In this document: piece after piece, positions 1 to 6,527 of the stretch
Position numbering within the stretch: position 1 is the first letter of the stretch
Layout: each line of letters starts with the position of its first letter
NCBI GenBank assembly: GCA_964482585.1
Contig: CAYZYO010000034.1
Location: 1-20,352, forward strand
DNA from: CAYZYO01 sp964482585
GTDB lineage: Bacteria; Bacillota; Syntrophomonadia; Syntrophomonadales; Syntrophomonadaceae
Direction of reading: 5' to 3'
DNA: 20,352 bases
Made by a program: the position numbers and the translations under genes
Notes under the pieces: model-generated
Databases searched by the model: none
Seen by the model: only the letters and a program-made list of their open reading frames with translations
What the model was told of the DNA's origin: nothing

Positions 1-214
1 TTAGAGCCACTTCTCGCCGCAGATCGCTATCCTGACACATACGATGGAACTCATGCTTGAAAAGAATAGCTTCTACTTCAATTCCGTTCATCAAGATAAC
101 CCGAGTTTTTGTATAAGGGTCTACCGTTTGTTTATCATATGGTTTAGGGTAGATCGTTGTCCAGTCGTTAATTCCATCTTCAATTATCATTGGTTTATGT
201 TCAAATGGGTTCAA
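1..214 (-). CDS. Partial hypothetical protein, N-terminus only
   Basis: Open reading frame on the minus strand that runs off the left edge; 71 codons are visible without a stop. The start is a TTG at 214-212, preceded by AAGGAGATG at a good distance. The visible protein begins MNPFEHKPMIIEDGINDW and includes the segment NGIEVEAILFKHEFHRMCQD, which has Glu and His residues spaced as in some ferritin-like proteins. I do not recognise the family with confidence; a ferritin-like/diiron protein is only a guess. No upstream neighbour is visible, and the next gene (607) is divergent. Confidence 0.7.
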   Translation of the reverse strand, partial: MNPFEHKPMIIEDGINDWTTIYPKPYDKQTVDPYTKTRVILMNGIEVEAILFKHEFHRMCQDSDLRREVAL

Positions 215-296
215 TAGATCATCTCCTTATTAATCTAGAATTCTATATTATTGTTTGGAGAATATATTATTTTATTCTATTAGAAAAAAGGTAAAA

Positions 297-324
297 ACAG
301 GTTTTAATCACTGATATAGATGTT
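297..324 (+). repeat. 28-bp dispersed repeat, copy 1
   Basis: Matches 5205-5232 at 27 of 28 positions (the only difference is G versus T at the 17th base). The shared core includes GGTTTTAATCACT followed by ATATAGATGTT. In this copy the sequence is in a non-coding AT-rich spacer. Two copies of this length in 20 kb are very unlikely by chance, so it is a real repeat or the remnant of a duplicated or mobile segment. Confidence 0.75.
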
Positions 325-534
325 ATGAGATAGTTTCTTATTGTGTTTTCAATTGTTTTCTCATCAAACAAGTCCGGGTAAACGATTGTGGGTAAAAAAA
401 ATCTATTGATAAAAGTATATAAATAGCCCAATTCAGCTTGAAGGTCAAGGTGATCTTAATAGTTGATTTAATTTTGAGTGTTTTTTTGCATAATTGTTTG
501 CCCATATATACCTAAAATCCATTAATGAAAAGGG

Positions 535-546
535 TTAAGGCCTTAA
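535..546. promoter_or_regulatory. 12-bp palindrome upstream of 607 gene
   Basis: TTAAGGCCTTAA is a perfect dyad located about 60 bases upstream of the TTG start of the membrane protein. It could be a regulator-binding site. No regulator gene is nearby and only one copy was noticed, so the function is speculative. Confidence 0.25.
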
Positions 547-606
547 ATCACGAATAGAAAATAAAGAATCTCTATGTATTGTAACGTATGAAAAAGGCTT
601 TTTTCC

Positions 607-1710
607 TTGAAAATAACAGTAATTAAGGGGTTGGAAACCATTTTAAAAAGAAAAAACAGTTTATTTTTAGTAATTCTTGTTTTATTAGTAGTGGGGCTTT
701 TTTATAGCTCGGGCCCAAATCTGCAGGAATTTATAGTTTTTATTATTTTGACAGCACTGCTGGGAACTTCAGCTTATTTCACCAGGTATTACTACATGAC
801 AGACAGAAAGTCTCTCAAACAAAGTATAATTTCTATTTGCATGTCTTTTATAATTTTTACAGTATATTATGTGGCAGTAAATGAGCTAACCGGGTTTTTA
901 TTAGACTATACTGTTATAGTTATGATGTTTTTTGCCCTATTAGTCTCTACGTTATGGGAGAGATTGAATTTAATCAAGTTGGAAAAGGGGGTGTTGGTAT
1001 TGACCCTGGTTGCTGTCCTTGGGGTGATGTATTATGAAGGTACAGTAACCACACCAGCCACTGCTATCCAATTTTATCGCTCAGAATTGGAGGAGGGGCT
1101 CGATTATGAGAATATTCGGAACCTGCTTATGAAGGATTACCAGGAAGAATTTACGACAGAACGCTTCAATGAGTTAAAACCATACCTGCAGCAAACCCCT
1201 TTAAGATATAACCAGCCAGCTATATTAGAATTCAAGGATGGGCAGCTGGTTAGATTAGAGGTTTCTCATGACCAGGATAAATTGCTGCGTATCAACAAAA
1301 TTGAACTGCTTCCAGAAGAGATAGCTTCGTATTTTAGATTTTATCCCCTGGAAATTGAGCGTCAGGCCAGTTTTCCCCGGGGTAAGGAGGCAGATGAAGC
1401 AATTATAGGAACCAGGGGAGCGTTTGTTAGCCGGGCTAGTTTTTATCAGGAAAGGGAGTGGTATGAACAATTGTTAAATGTCTTTGGAGAAAAAAGAGTT
1501 TGGGATGAACTGTGGAAAGAGCTGGATGGTTTACGTGCCCCGGAAGGTCCTATACAGGGGGCAGGCACCAACAAAGATGGATATCTGGAGTTCAGGTTCC
1601 ATGAGGAATGGAAAGTAGACCAGGAGGTGTTAGATGAGGTATATGCATTGTTTAGTAATAAAGCCCTTGAACATGGTATTAAGGATCTCCCGGTGGTTTT
1701 TAAATTCTAA
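607..1710 (+). CDS. Hypothetical membrane protein with C-terminal soluble domain
   Basis: 367 residues. The start is TTG at 607; a stop lies in frame just upstream (589-591) and no ATG or GTG fits. The ribosome site is weak (AAGG at 594-597). Five hydrophobic segments are visible at about residues 19-33, 40-57, 72-90, 100-116 and 128-143, followed by about 220 residues of charged, soluble sequence without a recognisable catalytic motif. The topology suggests a membrane anchor carrying an extracytoplasmic or cytoplasmic domain. I do not recognise the family. It stands alone: a 450-base spacer separates it from the next gene, and the gene upstream is divergent. Confidence 0.85.
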   Translation: MKITVIKGLETILKRKNSLFLVILVLLVVGLFYSSGPNLQEFIVFIILTALLGTSAYFTRYYYMTDRKSLKQSIISICMSFIIFTVYYVAVNELTGFLLDYTVIVMMFFALLVSTLWERLNLIKLEKGVLVLTLVAVLGVMYYEGTVTTPATAIQFYRSELEEGLDYENIRNLLMKDYQEEFTTERFNELKPYLQQTPLRYNQPAILEFKDGQLVRLEVSHDQDKLLRINKIELLPEEIASYFRFYPLEIERQASFPRGKEADEAIIGTRGAFVSRASFYQEREWYEQLLNVFGEKRVWDELWKELDGLRAPEGPIQGAGTNKDGYLEFRFHEEWKVDQEVLDEVYALFSNKALEHGIKDLPVVFKF

Positions 1711-1953
1711 TATAAAGCCATTAACATTAGCGTTACATTTGCGATGTAGGAATCAAATTATCCTTTGATAACCCCTGCTATTGTTAAATTTAGTATAATG
1801 GTAGAATGTTTGAAGAGTTGCCAGTTTAATAAGGCTAGACGATGGAGTGTGGCATGTTTCAATAACTCTTTTGATTATAAATGTTGATTATTATTTCTAT
1901 GAACAGGTTGGGTAGATCTAAAACATATTTATAATAGATATATAATTTATTAA

Positions 1954-1982
1954 TTGACATTTGTAGTGTAAGAATTTATACT
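1954..1982 (+). promoter_or_regulatory. Strong sigma-A-type promoter before DUF2294 gene
   Basis: TTGACA at 1954-1959 and TATACT at 1977-1982, separated by exactly 17 bases. This is the best consensus promoter in the window. Transcription would start near 1989, giving a leader of about 170 bases ahead of the 2163 gene. Confidence 0.75.
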
Positions 1983-2017
1983 AAAAATTGGATAGTAGAT
2001 AAATTTAATAAGAAGAT

Positions 2018-2118
2018 TAATGGTGGCTTACAGAGGTACCTAATGGTGGCTCATAAGAAACCAATATTTCTGGTGCTTGGTTCGTATTATCCGGCACTAT
2101 AAATATTGGTTTTTTTGT
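2018..2118 (+). promoter_or_regulatory. Structured leader or small RNA with hairpin and T-run
   Basis: The leader contains a direct repeat TAATGGTGGCT (2018-2028 and 2041-2051) followed by a perfect 12-bp inverted repeat, AAACCAATATTT (2058-2069) with AAATATTGGTTT (2101-2112). The second arm runs into a T-tract (2111-2117). An inner GTGC/GCAC pairing can extend the stem. This resembles a transcription attenuator, or the terminator of a roughly 130-nt small RNA. It does not match any riboswitch consensus I know. Confidence 0.5.
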
Positions 2119-2162
2119 CTCTACAACTATTTTAGTAGTTCAATTACTGGGGAGGAGAAAGA

Positions 2163-2597
2163 ATGGCTCCGCAAATGAAACTTGTAAGAAACTCGGCCAG
2201 ACAACAGGGTTCCGTCCTGAGTGAATCGCAGCGTCGCCAGCTTCAACATGAATTTAAATTATATATGGAACAGTATTTTAAGAAAAAACTGGGTAAAGGT
2301 GTTGATTATACAAAAATTGTTATTTGGGATGATATGCTGATCATCCGCGGGGAAGGGTTCTTAACGGAACCAGAAAAATTTATAGTTGAAACCCCTTCTG
2401 GAAGAGAGGTGGTAAGAGCAGCCCGAATGCAGGTAGTTAAACAACATACTATTGATAATGTAAACTATTTCGAAAGCAAATTGGAGGCGAAAGCCATACA
2501 CCATGCTTATGAATTAGAACCTGAAAATGACTTTTGGATGCACGTAATTGTATTCGATAGGATTCTGGCTACAACTATATCGGGCAATGAAAAATAA
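2163..2597 (+). CDS. DUF2294 / MpsC-YbcI-like protein
   Basis: 144 residues, ATG start with a GGGGAGGAG ribosome site 8-14 bases upstream. The core matches the DUF2294 (PF10057) pattern: an N-terminal helix rich in Gln/Arg, then LGKGVDYTKIVIWDDMLIIR, the conserved G-FLT-E motif (GEGFLTEPEK), ETPSGREVVRAAR, and a C-terminal beta strand. In Staphylococcus the family member MpsC belongs to a cation/bicarbonate-linked membrane-potential system; elsewhere it is a standalone protein of unknown role. No MpsA/MpsB (DabB/DabA) genes are visible here, so I would not transfer that role. It is transcribed alone from the 1954 promoter through a long leader. It is soluble, with no signal peptide or membrane segment. 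Confidence 0.85.
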   Translation: MAPQMKLVRNSARQQGSVLSESQRRQLQHEFKLYMEQYFKKKLGKGVDYTKIVIWDDMLIIRGEGFLTEPEKFIVETPSGREVVRAARMQVVKQHTIDNVNYFESKLEAKAIHHAYELEPENDFWMHVIVFDRILATTISGNEK

Positions 2598-2657
2598 ACA
2601 TTATAAAAGAATAGTTTGGTAGTCTAGCGAGAACCTTACGGGGGGCTCCAAGGGAGA

Positions 2658-2706
2658 CCGGTGTGTTATAAAGCGCTTAATATGTGTTTCAACTCGCCGG
2701 CTTTTT
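2658..2706 (+). terminator. Possible terminator after DUF2294 gene
   Basis: CCGGTG (2658-2663) can pair with CGCCGG (2695-2700), with one G-U pair, and is followed directly by CTTTTTG. The loop is long (31 bases) and contains an AAGCGCTT dyad. It lies 60 bases past the stop codon and 80 before the next start. Moderate to weak candidate. Confidence 0.4.
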
Positions 2707-2785
2707 GTTTTTATGGAAGACCGAAACGACAGTACTTAAAAAGAAAGACTAAAATAGCAGTTAATTACAAGGAGGTAATTTTATA

Positions 2786-3841
2786 ATGGCAGATACAATG
2801 AAAGCCCTGGTTTACCGTGGCCCCGATAAGATCGGTCTGGAGGATGTACCAGTACCAAAAATTGTTGAACCTGATGACGCTATAGTAAAAGTAACTACAT
2901 CAACCATCTGTGGTACAGATATTCATATCTGGCACGGCGGAATGCCGGAAGTAGCTCCGGGAAGGATTATCGGCCATGAGTTTGTGGGCGAGGTAGTAGA
3001 GGTTGGTCCCGCAGTTAGAAATGCCAAGGTTGGGGACAAGGTTGCTGTATCTTGTGTTACCCAGTGTGGCGAGTGTTTCTACTGTGTACGCGGCATTTAT
3101 TCCCACTGTACCACCGGCAGTTGGATTTTCGGTTACATGATCGACGGTTGTCAGGCTGAATACGTACGGGTTCCTCATGCCAACCTGGGAATGTTCGGTA
3201 TCCCCGAAGGCTTAACCGAAGAGGATGTATTATTCGTAGGTGATATTCTTTCCACTGGTTATTTTGGTTCTGAACAAGCCAACATTGAACCTGGTGATAC
3301 AGTTGCCGTAATGGGTGGCGGGCCGGTTGGAATGTGTGGTATGGCTACTGCCCGTTTATGGGGTCCCTCCAAAATTATTGCGGTGGATATCAACCAGGAA
3401 CGTTTAGATTTTGCAATAAAAAATGGTATTGCTGATGTTGGAATTAACCCGAATAACGTAAATGTCGGTGATGCCATTAGAGAAATGACTGAAGGCCGTG
3501 GTGCTGATGCTACTATTGAAGCCAATGGTTTTAAACCAACTTTCGATATGGCAATCGATGCCGTAAGACCGGGTGGAACTGTTTCCCTGATCGGCGTTTT
3601 TGAAAAACCTCAGGAACTGGCAATGAATACCCTGTGGATTAAAAACATTCGCATCAGCATGGGGCTGGTAAAGGCCAACCGGATTCCCGAATTAATTAGG
3701 CTAATTAAGGCTGGCAAGATCGATACCAACTTCCTTTGTACTCACCGTGCACCTTTAAATGATATTGTTAATGGCTATGATATTTTCGGTGGTAAAAAGG
3801 ATGGCTGCCTGAAGTGGATAGTCACTCCTTATAAAAAATAA
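2786..3841 (+). CDS. Zinc-dependent medium-chain alcohol dehydrogenase
   Basis: 351 residues, ATG start with AAGGAGG at 2769-2775. GroES-like domain first: catalytic zinc ligands Cys42, His64 (GHE motif, Glu65) and Asp153 in GDILSTG. The structural-zinc cysteines are present at 94, 97, 100 and 108. A Rossmann domain follows with GGGPVG at 177-182 and an acidic residue, Asp201, at the end of the second strand, which favours NAD(H) over NADP(H). Length and the Cys/His/Asp catalytic set resemble the secondary alcohol dehydrogenase group (Thermoanaerobacter/Clostridium type), but the substrate cannot be read from sequence. Alcohol or polyol oxidation, or aldehyde/ketone reduction, is expected in the cytoplasm. 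Monocistronic, with a strong hairpin downstream. Confidence 0.93.
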   Translation: MADTMKALVYRGPDKIGLEDVPVPKIVEPDDAIVKVTTSTICGTDIHIWHGGMPEVAPGRIIGHEFVGEVVEVGPAVRNAKVGDKVAVSCVTQCGECFYCVRGIYSHCTTGSWIFGYMIDGCQAEYVRVPHANLGMFGIPEGLTEEDVLFVGDILSTGYFGSEQANIEPGDTVAVMGGGPVGMCGMATARLWGPSKIIAVDINQERLDFAIKNGIADVGINPNNVNVGDAIREMTEGRGADATIEANGFKPTFDMAIDAVRPGGTVSLIGVFEKPQELAMNTLWIKNIRISMGLVKANRIPELIRLIKAGKIDTNFLCTHRAPLNDIVNGYDIFGGKKDGCLKWIVTPYKK

Positions 3842-3866
3842 AATATCTACTAACTAATCACTCACC

Positions 3867-4190
3867 TCAGGATTTATGTTCAAGCCAAGAAGCACCCACT
3901 TTCAGGGGTGCTTCTTGGTATATACCAATAATAACTGGTGTTACACCGATAATTTCTTTGCTGTAACATAACACATTGGCGTTATAGTGTATCATGTCTT
4001 CAATTTCAGCTCTTCGTAAGTCTTTTGCTGCCAGTAAATCCTTAACCGCTGACTCCAGTTCGCGAGTTTTCCCCGACCAGACTATTTTTACCAGTTCTGT
4101 ACGGTCTTTAATTTTAAAACTCAGGATGCCCCCAAATCATTCCGGAATCGAAACTTCTATTCTGACAGGTGATTTCGGAAATAGGATCAT
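3867..4190 (-). pseudogene. Minus-strand coding relic interrupted by TGA
   Basis: The minus strand from ATG at 4190 reads as 17 residues ending in VRIEVSIPE, then an in-frame TGA, then about 90 residues without a stop, including LVKIVWSGKTRELESAVKDL and IIGVTPVIIGIY, ending at TGA 3869-3867. The residue mix and codons look coding, whereas the plus frame opposite is serine-rich and shadow-like. There is no Shine-Dalgarno before 4190 and no start codon between the TGA and the later Met codon. The last codons lie in the hairpin at 3885-3918, suggesting the true 3' end was lost. Most likely a decayed gene; recoding to selenocysteine is possible in principle, but no SECIS-like stem is evident. Family unknown. 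Confidence 0.4.
3885..3918. terminator. 13-bp perfect hairpin after dehydrogenase
   Basis: CCAAGAAGCACCC (3885-3897) and GGGTGCTTCTTGG (3906-3918) pair perfectly around an 8-base loop, 44 bases after the dehydrogenase stop. The stem is strong but no T-tract follows on either strand, so it may act as a weak terminator or mRNA-stabilising stem. It overlaps the 3' end of the broken minus-strand frame 3867-4190. Confidence 0.55.
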
Positions 4191-4319
4191 AGATAATTGA
4201 AGGTACCGGAAACAGAATTACCGGAAAAGACAAAAGTGGTTGAAATAAAAGGGGAGAATTTGAATTACTGGAAACAGAGCAGCCAGGAGATAGAAGAAAC
4301 TCCTTATCTCTCCTTTTGG

Positions 4320-4901
4320 TCAGGCAAAGTCTTGAATCAGTTTTCTCATTTCAGTCAACATCTGTTTTCTGGCTTCGTCGCTTACTGTGGGAACGGCAAA
4401 GAAATTATGTTGCTTAAATTCTTTGAAGCCAGTAAACTCAAAAACTGCTTCAGTTACAGTATTATTCAGGGTTGTAAGCAGCCCCGTTGTTTCCGCAGTT
4501 TTCTGGTCGGATCCAGAAGTGGTGATAAGCAGCCCCTTTTTGCCTTTAAGCAGTCCTTCGGGACCCTGGGGAGTATAACGATAGGCAAACCCTGTAGAGA
4601 AGACCCGGTCTATATATCCCTTTAATATAGCCGGTATTGATTGCCACCAAACCGGTCCCTGCAATATTATAAGATCGGCCCAGCTCACATCAGCTTGTTC
4701 CTGCTTAATGTCTGCGGGCAACTGGCCGGTTTGATAACCCTGAAAATCCTGCTCCCCCAAAACCGGATTGAAATTCATGGCATACAGATCCTTGACTTTT
4801 ATCGAGCCCCCTTTTTTTTCAATTTCCTCCTGTATTGCCTGGGCCAAGGCGGCATTAAAGCTGAGGAGATTGGGGTGAGCATATACCAATAAAGTATTCA
4901 T
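4320..4901 (-). CDS. NAD(P)H-dependent oxidoreductase, flavodoxin-like fold
   Basis: 193 residues. I chose the ATG at 4901-4899 because AGGAGG sits 7 bases upstream; the frame stays open nine codons further, without a ribosome site. The N-terminus MNTLLVYAHP with LLSFNAAL is the FMN phosphate-binding region of the NQO/MdaB/KefF-type family. GPVWWQSIPAILKGYIDRVF is the characteristic second motif, and LLITTSGSDQ the third flavin-contacting loop. Expected to be a cytoplasmic FMN or FAD enzyme reducing quinones or similar acceptors with NAD(P)H. It lies between two coding relics and is convergent with the dehydrogenase. No regulator is adjacent. Confidence 0.9.
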   Translation of the reverse strand: MNTLLVYAHPNLLSFNAALAQAIQEEIEKKGGSIKVKDLYAMNFNPVLGEQDFQGYQTGQLPADIKQEQADVSWADLIILQGPVWWQSIPAILKGYIDRVFSTGFAYRYTPQGPEGLLKGKKGLLITTSGSDQKTAETTGLLTTLNNTVTEAVFEFTGFKEFKQHNFFAVPTVSDEARKQMLTEMRKLIQDFA

Positions 4902-4938
4902 AAAAAGCACCTCCTGTATTTTTCCCAATTATCACCTT

Positions 4939-5215
4939 ATGGACCAATTATATCCATACACTCCGGATTATGTCAAACCTAAGGCTGCAAAACTGGTTTA
5001 TCCTGCCTGCAAAGTATCGGTAACAAGATTCAATCATTTGCAGATCACTGAACCTTACCAAGTAGTTCCTGTTACCTCCTGGGAATAACACCCCAGTATT
5101 TCTTACTTTAATTGATTCTGCTGTTGTTATTGAACCTTATTATACTGTTGGTTTTGCTGTTGATTACCCTGTTTTGACCATTGACAGTGGGACCTGCCGG
5201 CCTTACAGGTTTTAA
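4939..5215 (+). pseudogene. Frameshifted small gene relic
   Basis: From ATG 4939 the plus strand encodes 49 residues (starting MDQLYPYTPDYVKPKAAKLV, containing ITEPYQVVPVTSWE) to TAA at 5086-5088. In the next frame, open from 5066, it continues as LPPGNNTPVFLTLIDSAVV, then EPYYTVGFAVDYPVLTIDSG, ending RPYRF with TAA at 5213-5215. The two halves read as one protein of about 93 residues if a single-base shift between about 5066 and 5085 is corrected. No Shine-Dalgarno precedes 4939, and the 5' part sits in the leader region of the divergent oxidoreductase. The final codons are inside the 28-bp repeat at 5205. I do not recognise the family. Probably a decayed gene; a sequencing indel is an alternative. 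Confidence 0.45.
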
Positions 5216-5232
5216 TCACTTATATAGATGTT
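5205..5232 (+). repeat. 28-bp dispersed repeat, copy 2
   Basis: Matches 297-324 at 27 of 28 positions. Here the repeat begins in the last codons of the frameshifted relic (AGG TTT TAA) and continues into the spacer before the cytochrome b gene. This suggests the repeat is the 3' flank of a formerly duplicated gene or element. Confidence 0.75.
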
Positions 5233-5291
5233 GCTGTCCGGCTATGCTTCGATGAAATTTCTAATTGAATATGCAATAATGTATATAATAC

Positions 5292-5301
5292 ATACTAGTA
5301 T
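5292..5301. promoter_or_regulatory. Palindrome next to -10 box of cytochrome gene
   Basis: ATACTAGTAT is a perfect 10-base dyad lying three bases after a TATAAT at 5284-5289 and just before the ribosome site. A repressor bound here could block initiation. The -35 element is unclear (TTGAAT at 5265 gives a spacer of only 14). Confidence 0.3.
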
Positions 5302-5324
5302 ATGAGCTGGAGGGAAGGGGAAAG

Positions 5325-6011
5325 ATGGTTGATTTCTATACCAGGTGTAGCGAAGTATTAATGGTTATCTTAGTTTTGTTGCCAATTGTCGTTTCAGTTT
5401 TACACTATCTAATTATTGGCCCCAGAGGTGTTACTCTTGATCCTGACAAGAATGTTATCCAAAGGTTCTCAATGGCAGAGCGAATATTTCATTTTATCAA
5501 AATGCTGTCTTTTGGTGTTGTTGCAGGAACAGGTATATTCTTTGTACTCTACGGGGGAAGTAAAGTTTCAGGAATTACCCACAGTACTAGCGGCGGCATA
5601 TTGTTGATAATGTCTGTATGTATTTTGGTGATCTGGTTTAAACCTGGTTTATTCAAAAAATATGATAAAGTATGGTTAACACGATTGGGTGGATATTTAT
5701 CAAAAGAAGAAGTATCATTACCATCTGGTAGATTTAATGCTGGACAAAAAATATTTTTTTGGTTAAGCATTTTGTTTTCTTTAGTTTTAGCCGGTACCGG
5801 AGTCAATTTGATGAGAAGCATGATGGCAAAAACAACAGTAAATGGTATGGTGTTAGTAGTCCATGGTGTGTCCGCCGCCTTGCTGATAGCAGTTGTTATA
5901 GGGCATATATATTTATCTTTGTGGGTTAATAAGGGAACTTGGAGGGTGCTAACAAAAGGAAAAGTCTCGAAGGAATGGGCAGAATGCCATCATCCTCTAT
6001 GGAAATATTGA
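5325..6011 (+). CDS. Formate dehydrogenase gamma-type cytochrome b
   Basis: 228 residues, ATG start preceded by GGAGGGAAGGGG. Membrane protein with four hydrophobic helices at about residues 11-31, 60-78, 89-105 and 143-161, plus a C-terminal one at 175-198. Candidate haem ligands are His56 (FHFIKMLSF), His86, His180 (VVHGVSA) and His194 (GHIYLSLW). RFNAGQKIFFW is a signature of the FdnI/FdoI cytochrome b556 subunit, which passes electrons from formate dehydrogenase to menaquinone. No catalytic or iron-sulfur subunit is next to it and a terminator follows immediately, so the partner is encoded elsewhere or it serves another dehydrogenase. The spacer upstream contains a TATAAT-like box at 5284 and a palindrome ATACTAGTAT at 5292-5301. 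Confidence 0.88.
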   Translation: MVDFYTRCSEVLMVILVLLPIVVSVLHYLIIGPRGVTLDPDKNVIQRFSMAERIFHFIKMLSFGVVAGTGIFFVLYGGSKVSGITHSTSGGILLIMSVCILVIWFKPGLFKKYDKVWLTRLGGYLSKEEVSLPSGRFNAGQKIFFWLSILFSLVLAGTGVNLMRSMMAKTTVNGMVLVVHGVSAALLIAVVIGHIYLSLWVNKGTWRVLTKGKVSKEWAECHHPLWKY

Positions 6012-6046
6012 AGTTAACCGTACCCGGGAGGCTAATAAAAAGTTGG

Positions 6047-6087
6047 AAGCAAGGGTAGGTAGCAGGAAGACCATCCCCTTGCTTTTT
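6047..6087 (+). terminator. Rho-independent terminator of cytochrome b gene
   Basis: AGCAAGGG (6048-6055) pairs with CCCTTGCT (6076-6083) and is followed by a T-run to 6087. It begins about 36 bases after the stop codon, which makes the cytochrome gene monocistronic at its 3' end. Confidence 0.75.
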
Positions 6088-6527
6088 ACGTTTTAAAAGG
6101 GATATGAGTTTGGCCGGTTCGCGTTTAGCCCCTGCACCATCCAGCAAAATATAAATAGAGACAAACGGGGCATTATTATTGACTGGCCGGAGAATAAAGT
6201 CTTCTCTACGATATAAAAATTAGGGTTTTTGCAGTGCAGTGGCATTAAGGGCAAATTTATTACCTTATATTTACTGTTCTTACCGCAAATGTTAATTCAT
6301 ATATTTAAACACAGTTAGCTAAATAGAAGAGCGGGTAAGCATAGCAGAAATCAGTATAGGGGTTTAGTTTAATAAGACATTGATATATATGATGAAGTAT
6401 GTCATCGGTTGGTATCTTTCTATTGTAACATTAGTAAGCTGTGCACCATAAAGTGTTAAAAAGATCTATGCTCTGTTCGTTAAAAAGCCATTTTAGGCAA
6501 TTAAGTACCGAGAAAGGAGATAATAAA
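6088..6527. other. Intergenic region before zinc-ribbon gene
   Basis: About 440 bases with no supported gene. A short minus-strand frame (6147 leftward, starting MLDGAGAKREPAKLI) and the 16-codon plus frame opposite it are too small to support. No clear promoter pair was found. Confidence 0.4.

Larger units (their letters stand above)
215..606. other. AT-rich divergent intergenic region
   Basis: About 390 bases without a supported gene, between the divergent partial gene and the 607 membrane protein. It holds one copy of a 28-bp dispersed repeat (297-324) and a 12-bp perfect palindrome TTAAGGCCTTAA (535-546) about 60 bases before the membrane-protein start. Promoters for both flanking genes should lie here, but I see no convincing -35/-10 pair. 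Confidence 0.5.

Noticed and set aside
297..324. The GTTTTAATC-type repeat was considered as a CRISPR repeat remnant.
   Set aside because: Only two isolated copies, no regular spacing, no spacers and no cas genes.
1806..1895. 29-codon plus frame starting MVECLKSCQF in the spacer before the DUF2294 gene.
   Set aside because: No ribosome site and no conservation evidence; likely chance.
2625..2640. GCGAGAACCTTAC resembles a short stretch of 16S rRNA.
   Set aside because: Match is about a dozen bases with no surrounding rRNA sequence; coincidence.
4197..4625. Plus-strand open frame of 142 codons; its first 40 codons look protein-like (PETELPEKTKVVEIKGE).
   Set aside because: Most of it is antisense to the well-supported oxidoreductase and there is no ribosome site. 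The first 120 bases may be a relic but cannot be supported alone.
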